64,000 nucleotides of DNA from Actinomadura meyerae. GTDB lineage: Bacteria; Actinomycetota; Actinomycetes; Streptosporangiales; Streptosporangiaceae. A program made the translations under genes and the position numbers. The first letter of the stretch is position 1, and each line of letters starts with the position of its first letter. Positions 35,261 to 42,562 of this stretch are shown in pieces. The DNA is taken from positions 108,314 to 172,313 of the forward strand of contig NZ_FZOR01000015.1 of NCBI RefSeq assembly GCF_900188445.1, written 5' to 3'. The notes under the pieces are model-generated. The model did not search any database. It worked only from the letters and a program-made list of their open reading frames with translations, and was not told where the DNA came from.

Positions 35261-36115
35261 TCAGACGCCCACCGGGTGCCAGACGGTCTTCGTCTCCAGA
35301 AATGCCGTCATACGGGCGGTTCCCGGCTCCCCGGTCCAGTCGGCGCGGGTGGGGCGCAGGACGCGCTTCAGGTTCTCGGCGGCCTTCTCCTCCAGGTCGG
35401 CGGCCTGGTCGTCGGCGACGCCCTCCAGGTCGATGGCGTTGACGTCCATGTGGGTCGCCAGCCAGGGCGCGATCTCCGCGCGGCGGCCGGTGAGGACGTT
35501 GACGACCCCGCCCGGCAGGTCGGACGTCGCCAGCACCTCGGCGAGGGTGATGGACGGCAGCGGCGCCGGCTCGGAGGCGACCACGACGGCGGTGTTGCCG
35601 GACACGATCGCGGGCGCCACCACCGACACCAGCCCGAGCAGCGGCGAGTCGGGCGCGACGACGGCGACGACCCCGGTCGGCTCGGGCGTGGAGAAGTTGA
35701 AGAACGGCCCGGAGACCGGGTTGGCGGCGCCGGCGACGGCGGTCAGCTTGTCGGCCCAGCCCGCGTACCAGACCCACCGGTCGACGGCCGCGTCCACCTC
35801 GGCGCCGGCCGCGCCCTTGGCCGCGCCGGCCTGGCGCAGCTCGTCCACGAACTGGTCGCGGCGGCCCTCCAGCATCTCGGCGACCCGGTACAGGATCTGG
35901 CCGCGGTTGTAGGCCGTGCGCCCGGACCAGCCGGGGAACGCCTTGCGCGCGGCGGCGACGGCGTCGCGGGCGTCCTTGCGGGACGCCTGCGAGGCGTTGG
36001 CGACGAAACGGCCCTTGGCGTCGGTGACCACGTACGACCTGCCGGACTCCGATCGGGGGAACGCGCCGCCGATGAACAGCTTGTAGGTCTTGCGGACGGC
36101 GAGACGGTCAGGCAT
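35261..36115 (-). CDS. Aldehyde dehydrogenase-family protein without catalytic half
   Basis: 284 aa. It begins like an ALDH (YKLFIGGAFPRSESGRSYVV) and contains the NAD-binding-domain segments GVVAVVAPDSPLLGLVSVVAPAIVSGNTAVVVAS and LPGGVVNVLTG. It ends before the catalytic Cys region of a normal ~480-aa enzyme. It overlaps the full-length ALDH gene by 8 bp. A regulatory or structural partner of that enzyme is the likeliest role, which is inference. Confidence 0.75.
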   Translation of the reverse strand: MPDRLAVRKTYKLFIGGAFPRSESGRSYVVTDAKGRFVANASQASRKDARDAVAAARKAFPGWSGRTAYNRGQILYRVAEMLEGRRDQFVDELRQAGAAKGAAGAEVDAAVDRWVWYAGWADKLTAVAGAANPVSGPFFNFSTPEPTGVVAVVAPDSPLLGLVSVVAPAIVSGNTAVVVASEPAPLPSITLAEVLATSDLPGGVVNVLTGRRAEIAPWLATHMDVNAIDLEGVADDQAADLEEKAAENLKRVLRPTRADWTGEPGTARMTAFLETKTVWHPVGV

Positions 36116-37538
36116 TGAGGTAGGCCTCCAGTCCGTGGCGTCCGCCCTCGCGGCCGAACCCCGATTCCTTGTAGCCGCCGAACGGGGAGGCCGGGTCGAA
36201 CTTGTTGAAGGTGTTGGCCCACACCACCCCGGCGCGCAGCCGCTGCGCCGTCCAGAGGATCTGCGAGCCCTTCTCCGTCCAGATGCCGGCCGACAGCCCG
36301 TAGGGGGTGTTGTTGGCCTTGGTGACGGCCTCGTCCGGGGTGCGGAACGTCAGCACCGACAGCACCGGCCCGAAGATCTCCTCGCGCGCGATCCGGTGCG
36401 ACTGCGCGACGCCGGTGAAGACCGTCGGGGCGAACCAGAACCCCTGGGACGGCAGCTCGCACGGCGGCGACCACCGCTCGGCGCCCTCGCTCTCCCCCGC
36501 CTCGGACAGCTCCTTGATCTTGGCGAGCTGCGCGGCCGAGTTGATCGCGCCGATGTCGGTGTTCTTGTCGAGCGGGTCGCCGACGCGCAGCGTCGCCATC
36601 CGCGCCTTCAGCCGCTCCAGCACCTCGGCGGCGACGGACTCCTGGACGAGCAGCCGCGACCCGGCGCAGCACACGTGCCCCTGGTTGAAGAAGATCCCGT
36701 TGACGATGCCCTCGACGGCCTGGTCGAGCGCCGCGTCCGCGTAGACGATGTTGGCGGCCTTGCCGCCCAGCTCCAGGGTGAGCTTCTTGCCGGTCCCGGC
36801 CAGGGTGCGGGCGATCTGCCGTCCCACCTCGGTGGAGCCGGTGAAGGCGACCTTGTCGACGCCCTCGTGCTCGACGAGCGCGCGGCCGGTCTCCCCCGCG
36901 CCGGTGACGATGTTGACGACGCCGGGCGGCAGTTCGGCCTGGCGGCAGATGTCGGCGAACAGCAGCGCGGTCAGCGGCGTCGTCTCGGCGGGCTTGAGCA
37001 CCACCGTGTTGCCGCAGGCCAGTGCGGGCGCGATCTTCCAGGCCAGCATCAGCAGCGGGAAGTTCCACGGGATGACCTGCCCCGCGACGCCCACCGGCCG
37101 CGGGTCCGGGCCGAACCCGGCGTAGGGGAGCTTGTCGGCCCATCCGGCGTAGTAGAAGAACCAGGCCGCGACGAGCGGCACGTCCACGTCCCGGGACTCG
37201 CGGATCGGCTTGCCGTTGTCGATCGACTCCAGCACCGCCAGCTCCCGCGACCGCTCCTGGATGATCCGGGCGATCCGGTACAGGTACTTGGCGCGCTCCC
37301 GGCCGGGCATCGGCCCCCACACCTTGTCGAAGGCCGTGCGCGCGGCCTTCACGGCGCGGTCGACGTCGCCCTCGTCGGCGCAGGCGATGTCGGCCAGGAC
37401 GCTCTCGTCCGCCGGGTTGATCGACTTGAACGGCTCGCCGTGCCCGTCGGTGAACTCGCCGCCGATGAACAGCCCGTAGGAGGCGCGGATGTCGACGACC
37501 GCCCGCGACTCGGGCGCCGGCGCGTACTCGAAAACCAT
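36108..37538 (-). CDS. Aldehyde dehydrogenase
   Basis: 476 aa, NAD(P)-dependent ALDH. Key parts: VIPWNFPLLMLAWKIAPAL, FTGSTEVGRQI (cofactor-binding Gly motif), LELGGKAANIV (catalytic Glu), FFNQGHVCCAGSRL (catalytic Cys) and EEIFGPVLSV. ATG 37538 is two bases after the deoC stop, so the three genes deoC-ALDH-ALDH form one operon. Acetaldehyde from DeoC is a plausible substrate, giving acetate, but this is inferred from context. Confidence 0.9.
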   Translation of the reverse strand: MVFEYAPAPESRAVVDIRASYGLFIGGEFTDGHGEPFKSINPADESVLADIACADEGDVDRAVKAARTAFDKVWGPMPGRERAKYLYRIARIIQERSRELAVLESIDNGKPIRESRDVDVPLVAAWFFYYAGWADKLPYAGFGPDPRPVGVAGQVIPWNFPLLMLAWKIAPALACGNTVVLKPAETTPLTALLFADICRQAELPPGVVNIVTGAGETGRALVEHEGVDKVAFTGSTEVGRQIARTLAGTGKKLTLELGGKAANIVYADAALDQAVEGIVNGIFFNQGHVCCAGSRLLVQESVAAEVLERLKARMATLRVGDPLDKNTDIGAINSAAQLAKIKELSEAGESEGAERWSPPCELPSQGFWFAPTVFTGVAQSHRIAREEIFGPVLSVLTFRTPDEAVTKANNTPYGLSAGIWTEKGSQILWTAQRLRAGVVWANTFNKFDPASPFGGYKESGFGREGGRHGLEAYLNA

Positions 37539-37540
37539 GG

Positions 37541-38470
37541 TCAGTCCAGCGTGAAGTAGTCGGGACCGGAGTAGACGCCGGTGGTCAGCTTGCGGCGCTG
37601 CATGAGCAGATCGTTCAGCACGCTGGACGCGCCGAGCCGGAACCACTCGGGGGTCAGCCAGTCGGGGCCGGCGGTCTCGTTCACCAGCACCAGGTACTTG
37701 ATCGCGTCCTTGGTCGTCTTGATGCCGCCGGCGGGCTTGACGCCGACCTGCCGCCCGGTGGCGGCCCGGTAGTCGCGGACGGCCTCCAGCATCACCAGCG
37801 TGACCGGCAGGGTCGCGGCGGGCGACACCTTGCCGGTGGACGTCTTGATGAAGTCGGCTCCGGCGCGCATCGCGAGCCACGACGCCCGCCGGACGTTGTC
37901 GTAGGTGGCGAGCTCGCCGGTCTCCAGGATCACCTTCAGGTGCGCGTCGCCGCAGGCGTCCTTCACGGCGGTGATCTCGTCGAACACCTTGGCGTAGTCG
38001 CCGGCCAGGAACGCGCCGCGGTCGATCACCATGTCGATCTCCGCCGCGCCCGCCGCGACCGCGGCGCGCGTGTCGGCGAGCTTGGCCTCCAGCGGCGCCC
38101 GGCCCGCGGGGAACGCCGTCGCCACGCTCGCGACCCCGATGCCCGTCCCGGACAGGGCCCGGACGGCGACGTCCACCATGTCCGAGTAGACGCAGACGGC
38201 CGCGACCTTCGGCACCGACGCGTCCGCCGGGTCGGGGTGGGCGGCCTTGGCGCACAGCGCCCGCACCTTCCCGGGCGTGTCGGCGCCCTCCAGCGTGGTC
38301 AGGTCCACCATCGAGATCGCCAGGTCGATCGCCGCGGCCTTCGCCGTCGTCTTGATCGACCTGGTCGCCAGCCGCGCGGCCCGCTCCTCGGCGCCCACCC
38401 GGTCCACGCCGGGCAGGCCGTGCAGGAAGGCGCGCAGCTCGGCGGCGCCGTGCATAGTCTCCGTTGACAC
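37541..38470 (-). CDS. deoC: Deoxyribose-phosphate aldolase
   Basis: 309 aa. DeoC cleaves 2-deoxyribose-5-phosphate to glyceraldehyde-3-phosphate and acetaldehyde. The Schiff-base Lys is in ADFIKTSTGK, the second Lys in VGVKPAGGIKT, with LKVILETGEL before it. GTG 38470 is used; ATG 38455 is an alternative with GGAG close upstream. It is first of a deoC-ALDH-ALDH operon that could carry deoxynucleoside carbon to acetate and glycolysis. Confidence 0.9.
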   Translation of the reverse strand: MSTETMHGAAELRAFLHGLPGVDRVGAEERAARLATRSIKTTAKAAAIDLAISMVDLTTLEGADTPGKVRALCAKAAHPDPADASVPKVAAVCVYSDMVDVAVRALSGTGIGVASVATAFPAGRAPLEAKLADTRAAVAAGAAEIDMVIDRGAFLAGDYAKVFDEITAVKDACGDAHLKVILETGELATYDNVRRASWLAMRAGADFIKTSTGKVSPAATLPVTLVMLEAVRDYRAATGRQVGVKPAGGIKTTKDAIKYLVLVNETAGPDWLTPEWFRLGASSVLNDLLMQRRKLTTGVYSGPDYFTLD

Positions 38471-38594
38471 CCCACAAGCATCGCCGAACTACGTCCCCGG
38501 CACAAAACGGGCGCCTAACGAAGCGGTGTCGGCGGCCGGGAAGGCGGCCGGGAAGCGGTGTCGGCGGGCGGTGCGCGCGCCTTCCCCGCGGTGG

Positions 38595-38966
38595 TCAACG
38601 GGGGGCGAGCCTCAGGGTGGTGTCCCTCGGGCCGGGCCGCGTCATCGGCTCGGCGTAGGGCGTGCTGCCGTACTTGGCCATGTAGGCGGCGTCGACCTGC
38701 TCGTTGACGGCCGGGTCCCCCTCGTCGACGAACGCCACGTCCACGGTCGTGCCGTCGGCTCGGATCTGGCCCCGGTGTGTGTTCTCGGCGGTCTGGTACC
38801 AGTGGCCGTCGCGGCCGTTCACCGAGCGGACGTACATCTCCTCGCCGGTACGGACGATCCAGATCGTCGTCGGGCTGCGCAGCGTGCCGTCGCTCTTCTC
38901 CGGTGCGACCTGGATCTCGTCGGCGCCGCCGAGGCGGGCCAGGTCGTCATTGCTCCATGTGGACAT
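38595..38966 (-). CDS. DUF2255 family protein
   Basis: 123 aa from ATG 38966: MSTWSNDDLARLGGADEIQV, TIWIVRTGEEMYVRSVNGRDG and DVAFVDEGD are the DUF2255 pattern, a small beta-rich fold related to flavin-dependent nitroreductase-like and pyridoxamine-oxidase-like barrels. The frame continues upstream without a better start. It stands alone between deoC and the GntR gene. Function unknown. Confidence 0.8.
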   Translation of the reverse strand: MSTWSNDDLARLGGADEIQVAPEKSDGTLRSPTTIWIVRTGEEMYVRSVNGRDGHWYQTAENTHRGQIRADGTTVDVAFVDEGDPAVNEQVDAAYMAKYGSTPYAEPMTRPGPRDTTLRLAPR

Positions 38967-39063
38967 GCCGGGGTCATGCCCGGCGAGCCGTCCGATACAG
39001 CCCGCTTTATCCGAAATTGGGGAGGTTCGAACCGCATGCAACCCCGGTCCCGCCCCGGAGGCG

Positions 39064-39110
39064 TTGACATCCGGCACCCCTACACATCTAAAGTACTAGG
39101 ACACTAGATA
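39064..39110 (+). promoter_or_regulatory. Promoter and CTAG-type operator of GntR/ABC operon
   Basis: TTGACA at 39064-39069 is followed, 17 bp later, by an AT-rich -10 region (TCTAAAGT, 39087-39094). Overlapping and downstream is an inverted repeat TACTAG-GACA-CTAGATA (about 39094-39110). YtrA-like GntR proteins commonly repress their own ABC operon through such sites. Confidence 0.55.
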
Positions 39111-39123
39111 AATGGAGGTGGCG

Positions 39124-39516
39124 GTGATCGAGTTCCATCTGGACTCGGGGTCGGGGGTGTCGCCGTACATGCAGCTCGTCCGGCAGGTGCGGCACGCGCT
39201 GCGGCTCGACCTGCTGCGGGTCGGCGACCAGCTGCCCACGGTCAAGGACGTGGTGGCGCAGCTGGCGATCAACCCGAACACCGTGCTCAAGGCGTACCGG
39301 GAGCTGGAGCACGAGGGGCTCGTCGCACCGCGCCCCGGGGTCGGGACGTTCGTGACGCGGTCGCTGGCCGGCGAGTCGCTCGCCGCGCACGGCCCGCTGC
39401 GCAAGGACCTGGAGCGCTGGCTCGCCAAGGCGCGGCTGGCCGGGCTGGACGACGAGAGCATCGAGGCGCTGTTCATGACCACATTTCGGTCCGCCCGCGA
39501 GGAGGACATAGCGTGA
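39124..39516 (+). CDS. YtrA-like GntR family regulator
   Basis: 130 aa: IEFHLDSGSGVSPYMQLVRQ, then winged helix VGDQLPTVKDVVAQLAINPN and TVLKAYRELEHEGLV, and a short C-terminal dimerisation tail. This compact form lacks a ligand domain and typically represses the adjacent ABC transporter genes. GTG 39124 is chosen because GGAGG sits five bases upstream; ATG 39112 is possible. It overlaps the disrupted ATPase gene by four bases. Confidence 0.85.
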   Translation: MIEFHLDSGSGVSPYMQLVRQVRHALRLDLLRVGDQLPTVKDVVAQLAINPNTVLKAYRELEHEGLVAPRPGVGTFVTRSLAGESLAAHGPLRKDLERWLAKARLAGLDDESIEALFMTTFRSAREEDIA

Positions 39517-39637
39517 CCGCCGTTCTGGAGACCCGAGGGCTGGGCAAGAGGTACGGGCGGCGGTGGGCGCTGTCCGACTGCACGCTGGAGATTCCGGCCG
39601 GACGGGTCGTGGGCCTCGTCGGGCCGAACGGCGCGGG
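39513..39637 (+). pseudogene. 5' fragment of ABC ATPase gene split by the mobile element
   Basis: GTG 39513 starts MTAVLETRGLGKRYGRRWAL and reaches the Walker A motif GLVGPNGAG, where homology stops at 39637. Reading continues into the element to a stop at 39798-39800, giving a ~95-aa dead-end protein. The missing part (KST onwards) is at 49630-50380. Joining 39513-39637 to 49630-50380 gives 876 bases, an exact 291-aa frame with Walker A GPNGAGKST restored. Confidence 0.9.
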
Positions 39638-39660
39638 TCTCACTCTTGAGACCAAGATAC
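39633..39660. other. attL junction
   Basis: Chromosomal Walker A codons (GGC GCG GG) run into element sequence TCTCACTCTTGAGACCAAG. The half-site GGTATCTTGG on the minus strand (39652-39661) mirrors GGTGCCTTGG on the plus strand at the right end, giving the expected imperfect inverted arms of a serine-integrase attP. Confidence 0.7.
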
Positions 39661-39688
39661 CTCATGGCGTGCCACGACCCACAGCAAA

Positions 39689-39717
39689 GCCCCCGCCGCA
39701 CAGTCGCGGACGGGGGC
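39689..39717 (-). terminator. Terminator for leftward transcription at the element edge
   Basis: GCCCCCG (39689-39695) pairs with CGGGGGC (39711-39717), with partly paired inner bases; on the minus strand it is followed by TTTGCTGT. It lies about 20 bp after the 39-aa membrane-protein gene and shields the attL side. Confidence 0.65.
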
Positions 39718-39738
39718 CAAGGGCTGAGGTGCGGACGG

Positions 39739-39858
39739 TCAGAACGGGGCGCGGTGACGGCCGACGTACACCCGTCGCCGGGACGCAGCGAACGCCGTAG
39801 CGCTACCCGTCAGCAGAGCCGCGCCGATGATGCACGCGGCGAGCATGAGCACAGTCAC
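39739..39858 (-). CDS. 39-aa single-helix membrane protein
   Basis: GTG 39858 overlaps the upstream stop (GTGA). The product begins with a hydrophobic helix (VTVLMLAACIIGAALLTG) and ends in a basic tail (SRRRVYVGRHRAP), predicting an inner-membrane microprotein with a cytoplasmic positive end. Coupling to the 95-aa gene supports real translation. Function unknown. Confidence 0.6.
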   Translation of the reverse strand: MTVLMLAACIIGAALLTGSATAFAASRRRVYVGRHRAPF

Positions 39859-40142
39859 ACCGACACCCCCGCCCCGCCCAGCAGGGACCGGACGGCCATC
39901 ACAGCGTCCGTCACCCGGTCCGCCTCCGCCAACGGCTCGCGGTAGCTCGTCACGTACCACAAGCGGCCCCCGTCATCCCCGCGAGCCTCCGCCAGCAGCA
40001 CCACACACGGGTGCGGGGTGCAGCACCCCGCCGCGTCCGGGTTCTCGACGTGCAGCCCCTCCGGCGTCATCCACGCCGTGAAGCCATGCGCCCGTAGAAC
40101 GGTGCCTAGCGCGTCCAGCCGCGCCCTAGAGTCTGGGGTCAT
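39855..40142 (-). CDS. Hypothetical protein of the element
   Basis: 95 aa from ATG 40142 with GGGAGG upstream at good spacing. Begins MTPDSRARLDALGTVLRAHG and has three Cys (GCCTPHPC) near the middle; an ending VMAVRSLLGGAGVSV. It resembles small proteins of Streptomyces integrative elements in style only. It is coupled to the 39-aa membrane protein. The gene is divergent from the GntR gene at 40305. Function unknown. Confidence 0.65.
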   Translation of the reverse strand: MTPDSRARLDALGTVLRAHGFTAWMTPEGLHVENPDAAGCCTPHPCVVLLAEARGDDGGRLWYVTSYREPLAEADRVTDAVMAVRSLLGGAGVSV

Positions 40143-40253
40143 GGTCGGTCCTGCCTCCCTGTAGGCGGGTCGATCTAGCCCCGCCCGGCCGCGTGCAACG
40201 GTCCGGGCGGGGCGTTCTTGTGTTGAGCCCTCCACCCTAGACGTAGACACCCG

Positions 40254-40274
40254 TTGACACCACTGGTCACCAGT
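40254..40274 (+). promoter_or_regulatory. -35 box and palindromic operator before the element's GntR gene
   Basis: TTGACA (40254-40259) is followed two bases later by ACTGGT-C-ACCAGT, a perfect 13-bp inverted repeat (40262-40274). TGGTCA/TGACCA arms extend to 40283. A repressor bound here would cover the promoter. The GntR protein encoded 30 bp downstream is the obvious candidate. Confidence 0.55.
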
Positions 40275-40304
40275 CATGACCACGGGGGACCTACCGTCGA
40301 TCAC

Positions 40305-40595
40305 GTGAGGTTCGATCTCGACCAGCCGCGCGCCGCGTACCTCGTCATCGCGGACGAACTTGAGCGCGCTATCCGCGACGGCGAAATCCCCGCCGGAACG
40401 CGGGTGCCGTCCGCGCGGCGACTCGCGGACATGGCGGGAGTGTCCACGCGGACAAGTGAGGCTGCCTTGCGCGTACTCAAAGAACGGCAAGTCACGGTAA
40501 GTGTCCACGGCAAGGGCACCTACCCGCACCCCAACTTGAGCAGCGCCGCACAAGGCGACGGGCAAGAGAAAAGCCCCGACCAGTCCGAAGACTAG
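40305..40595 (+). CDS. GntR family regulator of the element
   Basis: 96 aa: VRFDLDQPRAAYLVIADELE, winged helix GTRVPSARRLADMAGVSTRT, and VTVSVHGKGTYPHPN. It lacks a ligand-binding domain, as is typical for GntR-like regulators in actinomycete integrative elements (KorSA-like). GTG 40305 is the most sensible start; no good RBS is seen, so it may be leaderless. It reads against its neighbours and ends at a hairpin shared with the convergent HNH gene. Confidence 0.7.
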   Translation: MRFDLDQPRAAYLVIADELERAIRDGEIPAGTRVPSARRLADMAGVSTRTSEAALRVLKERQVTVSVHGKGTYPHPNLSSAAQGDGQEKSPDQSED

Positions 40596-40603
40596 CCGGG
40601 GCT
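40572..40603. terminator. Bidirectional terminator
   Basis: AGCCCCG (40572-40578) and CGGGGCT (40597-40603) flank an 18-base loop that includes the GntR stop. On the minus strand a run of TTTTC follows. It serves the GntR gene and the convergent HNH gene. Confidence 0.65.
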
Positions 40604-40612
40604 GTTCCCGTC

Positions 40613-41521
40613 TCAAATCCCGGCCGCCACATGCGCCCAATCCAGGTCGGGCGCATCATCACCGAACCAGTCGTCCTCATCCCACACGACCACCAGACCG
40701 TCAAACGGGCGATGCTCGCGGGCCCACCAGTCCAGCGGATTCATGTTCCCCTTGCTCGACCCGCACGAACGGCACTGAGGAAGCACATTTCGCGGGGCGT
40801 CCACCGTGAATTCCGTCAGCTCACCGTTCACGGGGAACAGATGGTCGTGAGTATCCGCCGGGTCCCCGCACGAATAGCAGGGCAGACCGTAGCAGGCGGT
40901 CCGGTCAAACGGCTCAGACGGCACACCCGCCTTCGCGGCCCGGCGACGCGCGTTGCGGTCGGCCTTCTTGCCGGGGTTTGCACGCTGCCACTCGACAACG
41001 CGGAGGGAGTGGCAGGAACGGCACACGGTGTGGAGCCCGTCAGCCTGCGTCGCGTTGCGCGAGAACTCCCGGCGCGGAAGGTCCCGTCCGCAGTCAGGAC
41101 AGCGCTTCGACGAAGGGTCCGCGTACGGGTCCGCCGACGCGTTCCGCGTCTTGTTCCTCGCGCGCTTGCGGGCGTCCTTCTCGCGGCAGCAATCGCGGCA
41201 CACGCCGGTCAGCCCGTCAGCCGCCGTCGCGTCGCGCGAGAACTCCGAGCGTGGCAACTCTCGTGAACAATCTGGACACCGCTTCGGCGACGAATTCGCG
41301 TAAGGGTCCTTCGCCGCGTTCCGCGCCTTCCGCTTCACGCGCTTGCGGGCGTCAGCCGCGCGGCAGCAGTCACGGCACCGCGAGCCCAGCCCCGACCGCA
41401 TCCGCGCGTCCGGCGGGAACAACCCCACCGGCAAGAACAGCTTGCACCCGCTACAGAAGTGCAACCCAAACGCGGCCATGTCATCCCGGAAACTCTGCTC
41501 AACCGCCGTGATCCTGCCCAT
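40613..41521 (-). CDS. HNH protein with three zinc-ribbon repeats
   Basis: 302 aa. Three repeats exactly 59 residues apart each hold two Cys pairs: C23/C26...C49/C52, C82/C85...C108/C111, C141/C144...C167/C170, linked by basic ARKR.K.RNA segments. The last ~90 residues form an HNH-type site (CYSCGDPADTHDHLF, then NVLPQCRSCGSSKGN). It is probably a metal-dependent nuclease with a DNA-reading array, related to endonuclease-VII/HNH proteins of actinophages. ATG 41521 follows AAAGG. It lies downstream of the terminase-small-like gene. Confidence 0.75.
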   Translation of the reverse strand: MGRITAVEQSFRDDMAAFGLHFCSGCKLFLPVGLFPPDARMRSGLGSRCRDCCRAADARKRVKRKARNAAKDPYANSSPKRCPDCSRELPRSEFSRDATAADGLTGVCRDCCREKDARKRARNKTRNASADPYADPSSKRCPDCGRDLPRREFSRNATQADGLHTVCRSCHSLRVVEWQRANPGKKADRNARRRAAKAGVPSEPFDRTACYGLPCYSCGDPADTHDHLFPVNGELTEFTVDAPRNVLPQCRSCGSSKGNMNPLDWWAREHRPFDGLVVVWDEDDWFGDDAPDLDWAHVAAGI

Positions 41522-41636
41522 GTGTAAACCTTTCCTCGAACGTGGAAAGCCCCGGCGTCGCCCCGGGGCCGCGTCGATTGACTTCCTCTGAACGGTCGCG
41601 CAGACGAAGTAAAGCCGCTGACCTGCGCCTATCTCG

Positions 41637-41807
41637 TCACTCCGCCGACGTGTCGGTTTCCTCCGTTGCCTGCCGTTCCGGCGCGCGGGGGACGCCGGGC
41701 CAAGCACGCGGCACCCGCACCCGCGTAACCGGCAGCCCGCCACTTTCCGCCCTATTACGCCTACGTCGCTGGTCACTCCGCTTAGGGATTGGTCCGCGTC
41801 GTCCCAT
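41637..41807 (-). CDS. 56-aa protein resembling the N-terminus of phage terminase small subunit
   Basis: ATG 41807 with AGGG seven bases upstream. The first 18 residues, MGRRGPIPKRSDQRRRRN, are the typical start of P27-type terminase small subunits of actinophages (basic DNA-binding arm). The remaining 38 residues (RAESGGLPVTRV... to ETDTSAE) do not continue with the usual folded domain, so it is a truncated remnant or a reduced DNA-binding form. It follows an HNH gene, matching the HNH-TerS order near phage cos sites. Identification rests on recalled family sequence, not on a search. Confidence 0.6.
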   Translation of the reverse strand: MGRRGPIPKRSDQRRRRNRAESGGLPVTRVRVPRAWPGVPRAPERQATEETDTSAE

Positions 41808-41810
41808 TAG

Positions 41811-41960
41811 TCAACCCTCGCATTTCATGCCGGGGGAACCGCCCCGGCGATTGTCACTCTCTGTACCCCCAGGCGACCCTGAAACCCGTACAACCGCCCG
41901 GCTGCTAACCCTTACCGAGCACCAATCCCTTAGACCTAGGGCCAATAGCCGGGTGCCCAT
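41811..41960 (-). CDS. 49-aa hypothetical protein
   Basis: ATG 41960 shares its A with the TAA of the HNH gene (TAATG), with GGAGAG just upstream. Product begins MGTRLLALGLRDWCSVRV and is Gly/Ser/Arg-rich after that. It ends three bases before the terminase-like start. Codon use is not strongly convincing; coupling is the main support. Confidence 0.35.
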   Translation of the reverse strand: MGTRLLALGLRDWCSVRVSSRAVVRVSGSPGGTESDNRRGGSPGMKCEG

Positions 41961-42286
41961 TACTCTCCGTCATCGCGGAGCGAAGGATGCCGTTCCTCAG
42001 GCCGTTTCCGCGAAGGACGTTTCGCCGCAGCAGCCTTACCACCCTGGCTACCCGTCCGCTGACGGTGGCAAGGGCCGCAGGCTGCGCGGAGATTGGCTAG
42101 CGAGTGGTCATCACGGTCACCGACATGGTCAACGTCAGACGCACGACCAATGCACCGATCCCCATTGATCTGACAACGCCCCCCATCCCGGATAAGCACC
42201 GCCCGGCGGCGGTTCTTCCAATCGCGGGGAAGCGACTTCGTACGCCCGGACGGGTGCGTATACCACCCGGAGGGTCTTTCAGTCAT
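41960..42286 (-). CDS. HNH endonuclease, phage type
   Basis: 108 aa: WYTHPSGRTKSLPRDWKNRR, then CQINGDRCIGRASDVDHVGD (the Asp-His of the HNH motif) and LRAACGPCHRQRTGSQGG with zinc-binding Cys pairs. Small HNH proteins of this form are encoded next to terminase genes in many cos-type phages and are needed there for genome cutting during packaging. ATG 42286 follows AAGGAA. It is first in the group HNH / 49-aa / TerS-like / zinc-repeat HNH. Confidence 0.8.
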   Translation of the reverse strand: MTERPSGWYTHPSGRTKSLPRDWKNRRRAVLIRDGGRCQINGDRCIGRASDVDHVGDRDDHSLANLRAACGPCHRQRTGSQGGKAAAAKRPSRKRPEERHPSLRDDGE

Positions 42287-42330
42287 GCGAGGTTCCTTCC
42301 ATACGGCGCTGATTCGCGCCGAGACAGCCA

Positions 42331-42368
42331 AACGCCCGGGGGTCCTTGTCGGGCCCCCCCCGGGCGTT
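42331..42368 (-). terminator. Strong hairpin between two minus-strand gene groups
   Basis: AACGCCCGGGGG (42331-42342) pairs perfectly with 42357-42368 across a 14-base loop. It lies about 20 bp after the stop of the 56-aa gene and 45 bp before the HNH start, splitting the element's minus strand into separate transcripts. Confidence 0.7.
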
Positions 42369-42389
42369 CAGCGACCGTCACAGCGGCTC

Positions 42390-42560
42390 TCAGCCGCCCG
42401 TGAACACATCCGGCAGGAACGGCGCGCGCCCGTCAGCAATAGCCGCGTTAACGGCGTCCGCTTCCGCTTGCGTCATCACCGTTCGTGCCCAGCCTTCCAC
42501 GCGGCTAAAGGGGTCCAGGTTGGGAATCCAGAGTTGATCCCCGACGCTTACCGGGTCCAT
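42390..42560 (-). CDS. 56-aa hypothetical protein
   Basis: ATG 42560, two bases before the stop of the preceding gene's partner, gives MDPVSVGDQLWIPNLDPFSR ... MTQAEADAVNAAIADGRAPF ... DVFTGG. It is last of a three-gene minus-strand group ending at the 42331 hairpin. Normal composition and tight spacing argue it is real. No family recognised. Confidence 0.6.
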   Translation of the reverse strand: MDPVSVGDQLWIPNLDPFSRVEGWARTVMTQAEADAVNAAIADGRAPFLPDVFTGG

Positions 42561-42562
42561 GG

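Noticed and set aside
34129..35442. Plus-strand frame with acidic VPDFD repeats opposite the Ser/Thr/Lys protein
   Set aside because: Striking as a mirror repeat, but no RBS or start fits, and the minus-strand frame has a strong RBS and sits in an operon with DUF2630.
41542..42168. A 208-aa plus-strand frame in the element
   Set aside because: Antisense to the HNH and terminase-like genes, which have family motifs; the predicted protein is low-quality Arg/Pro/Ser sequence.
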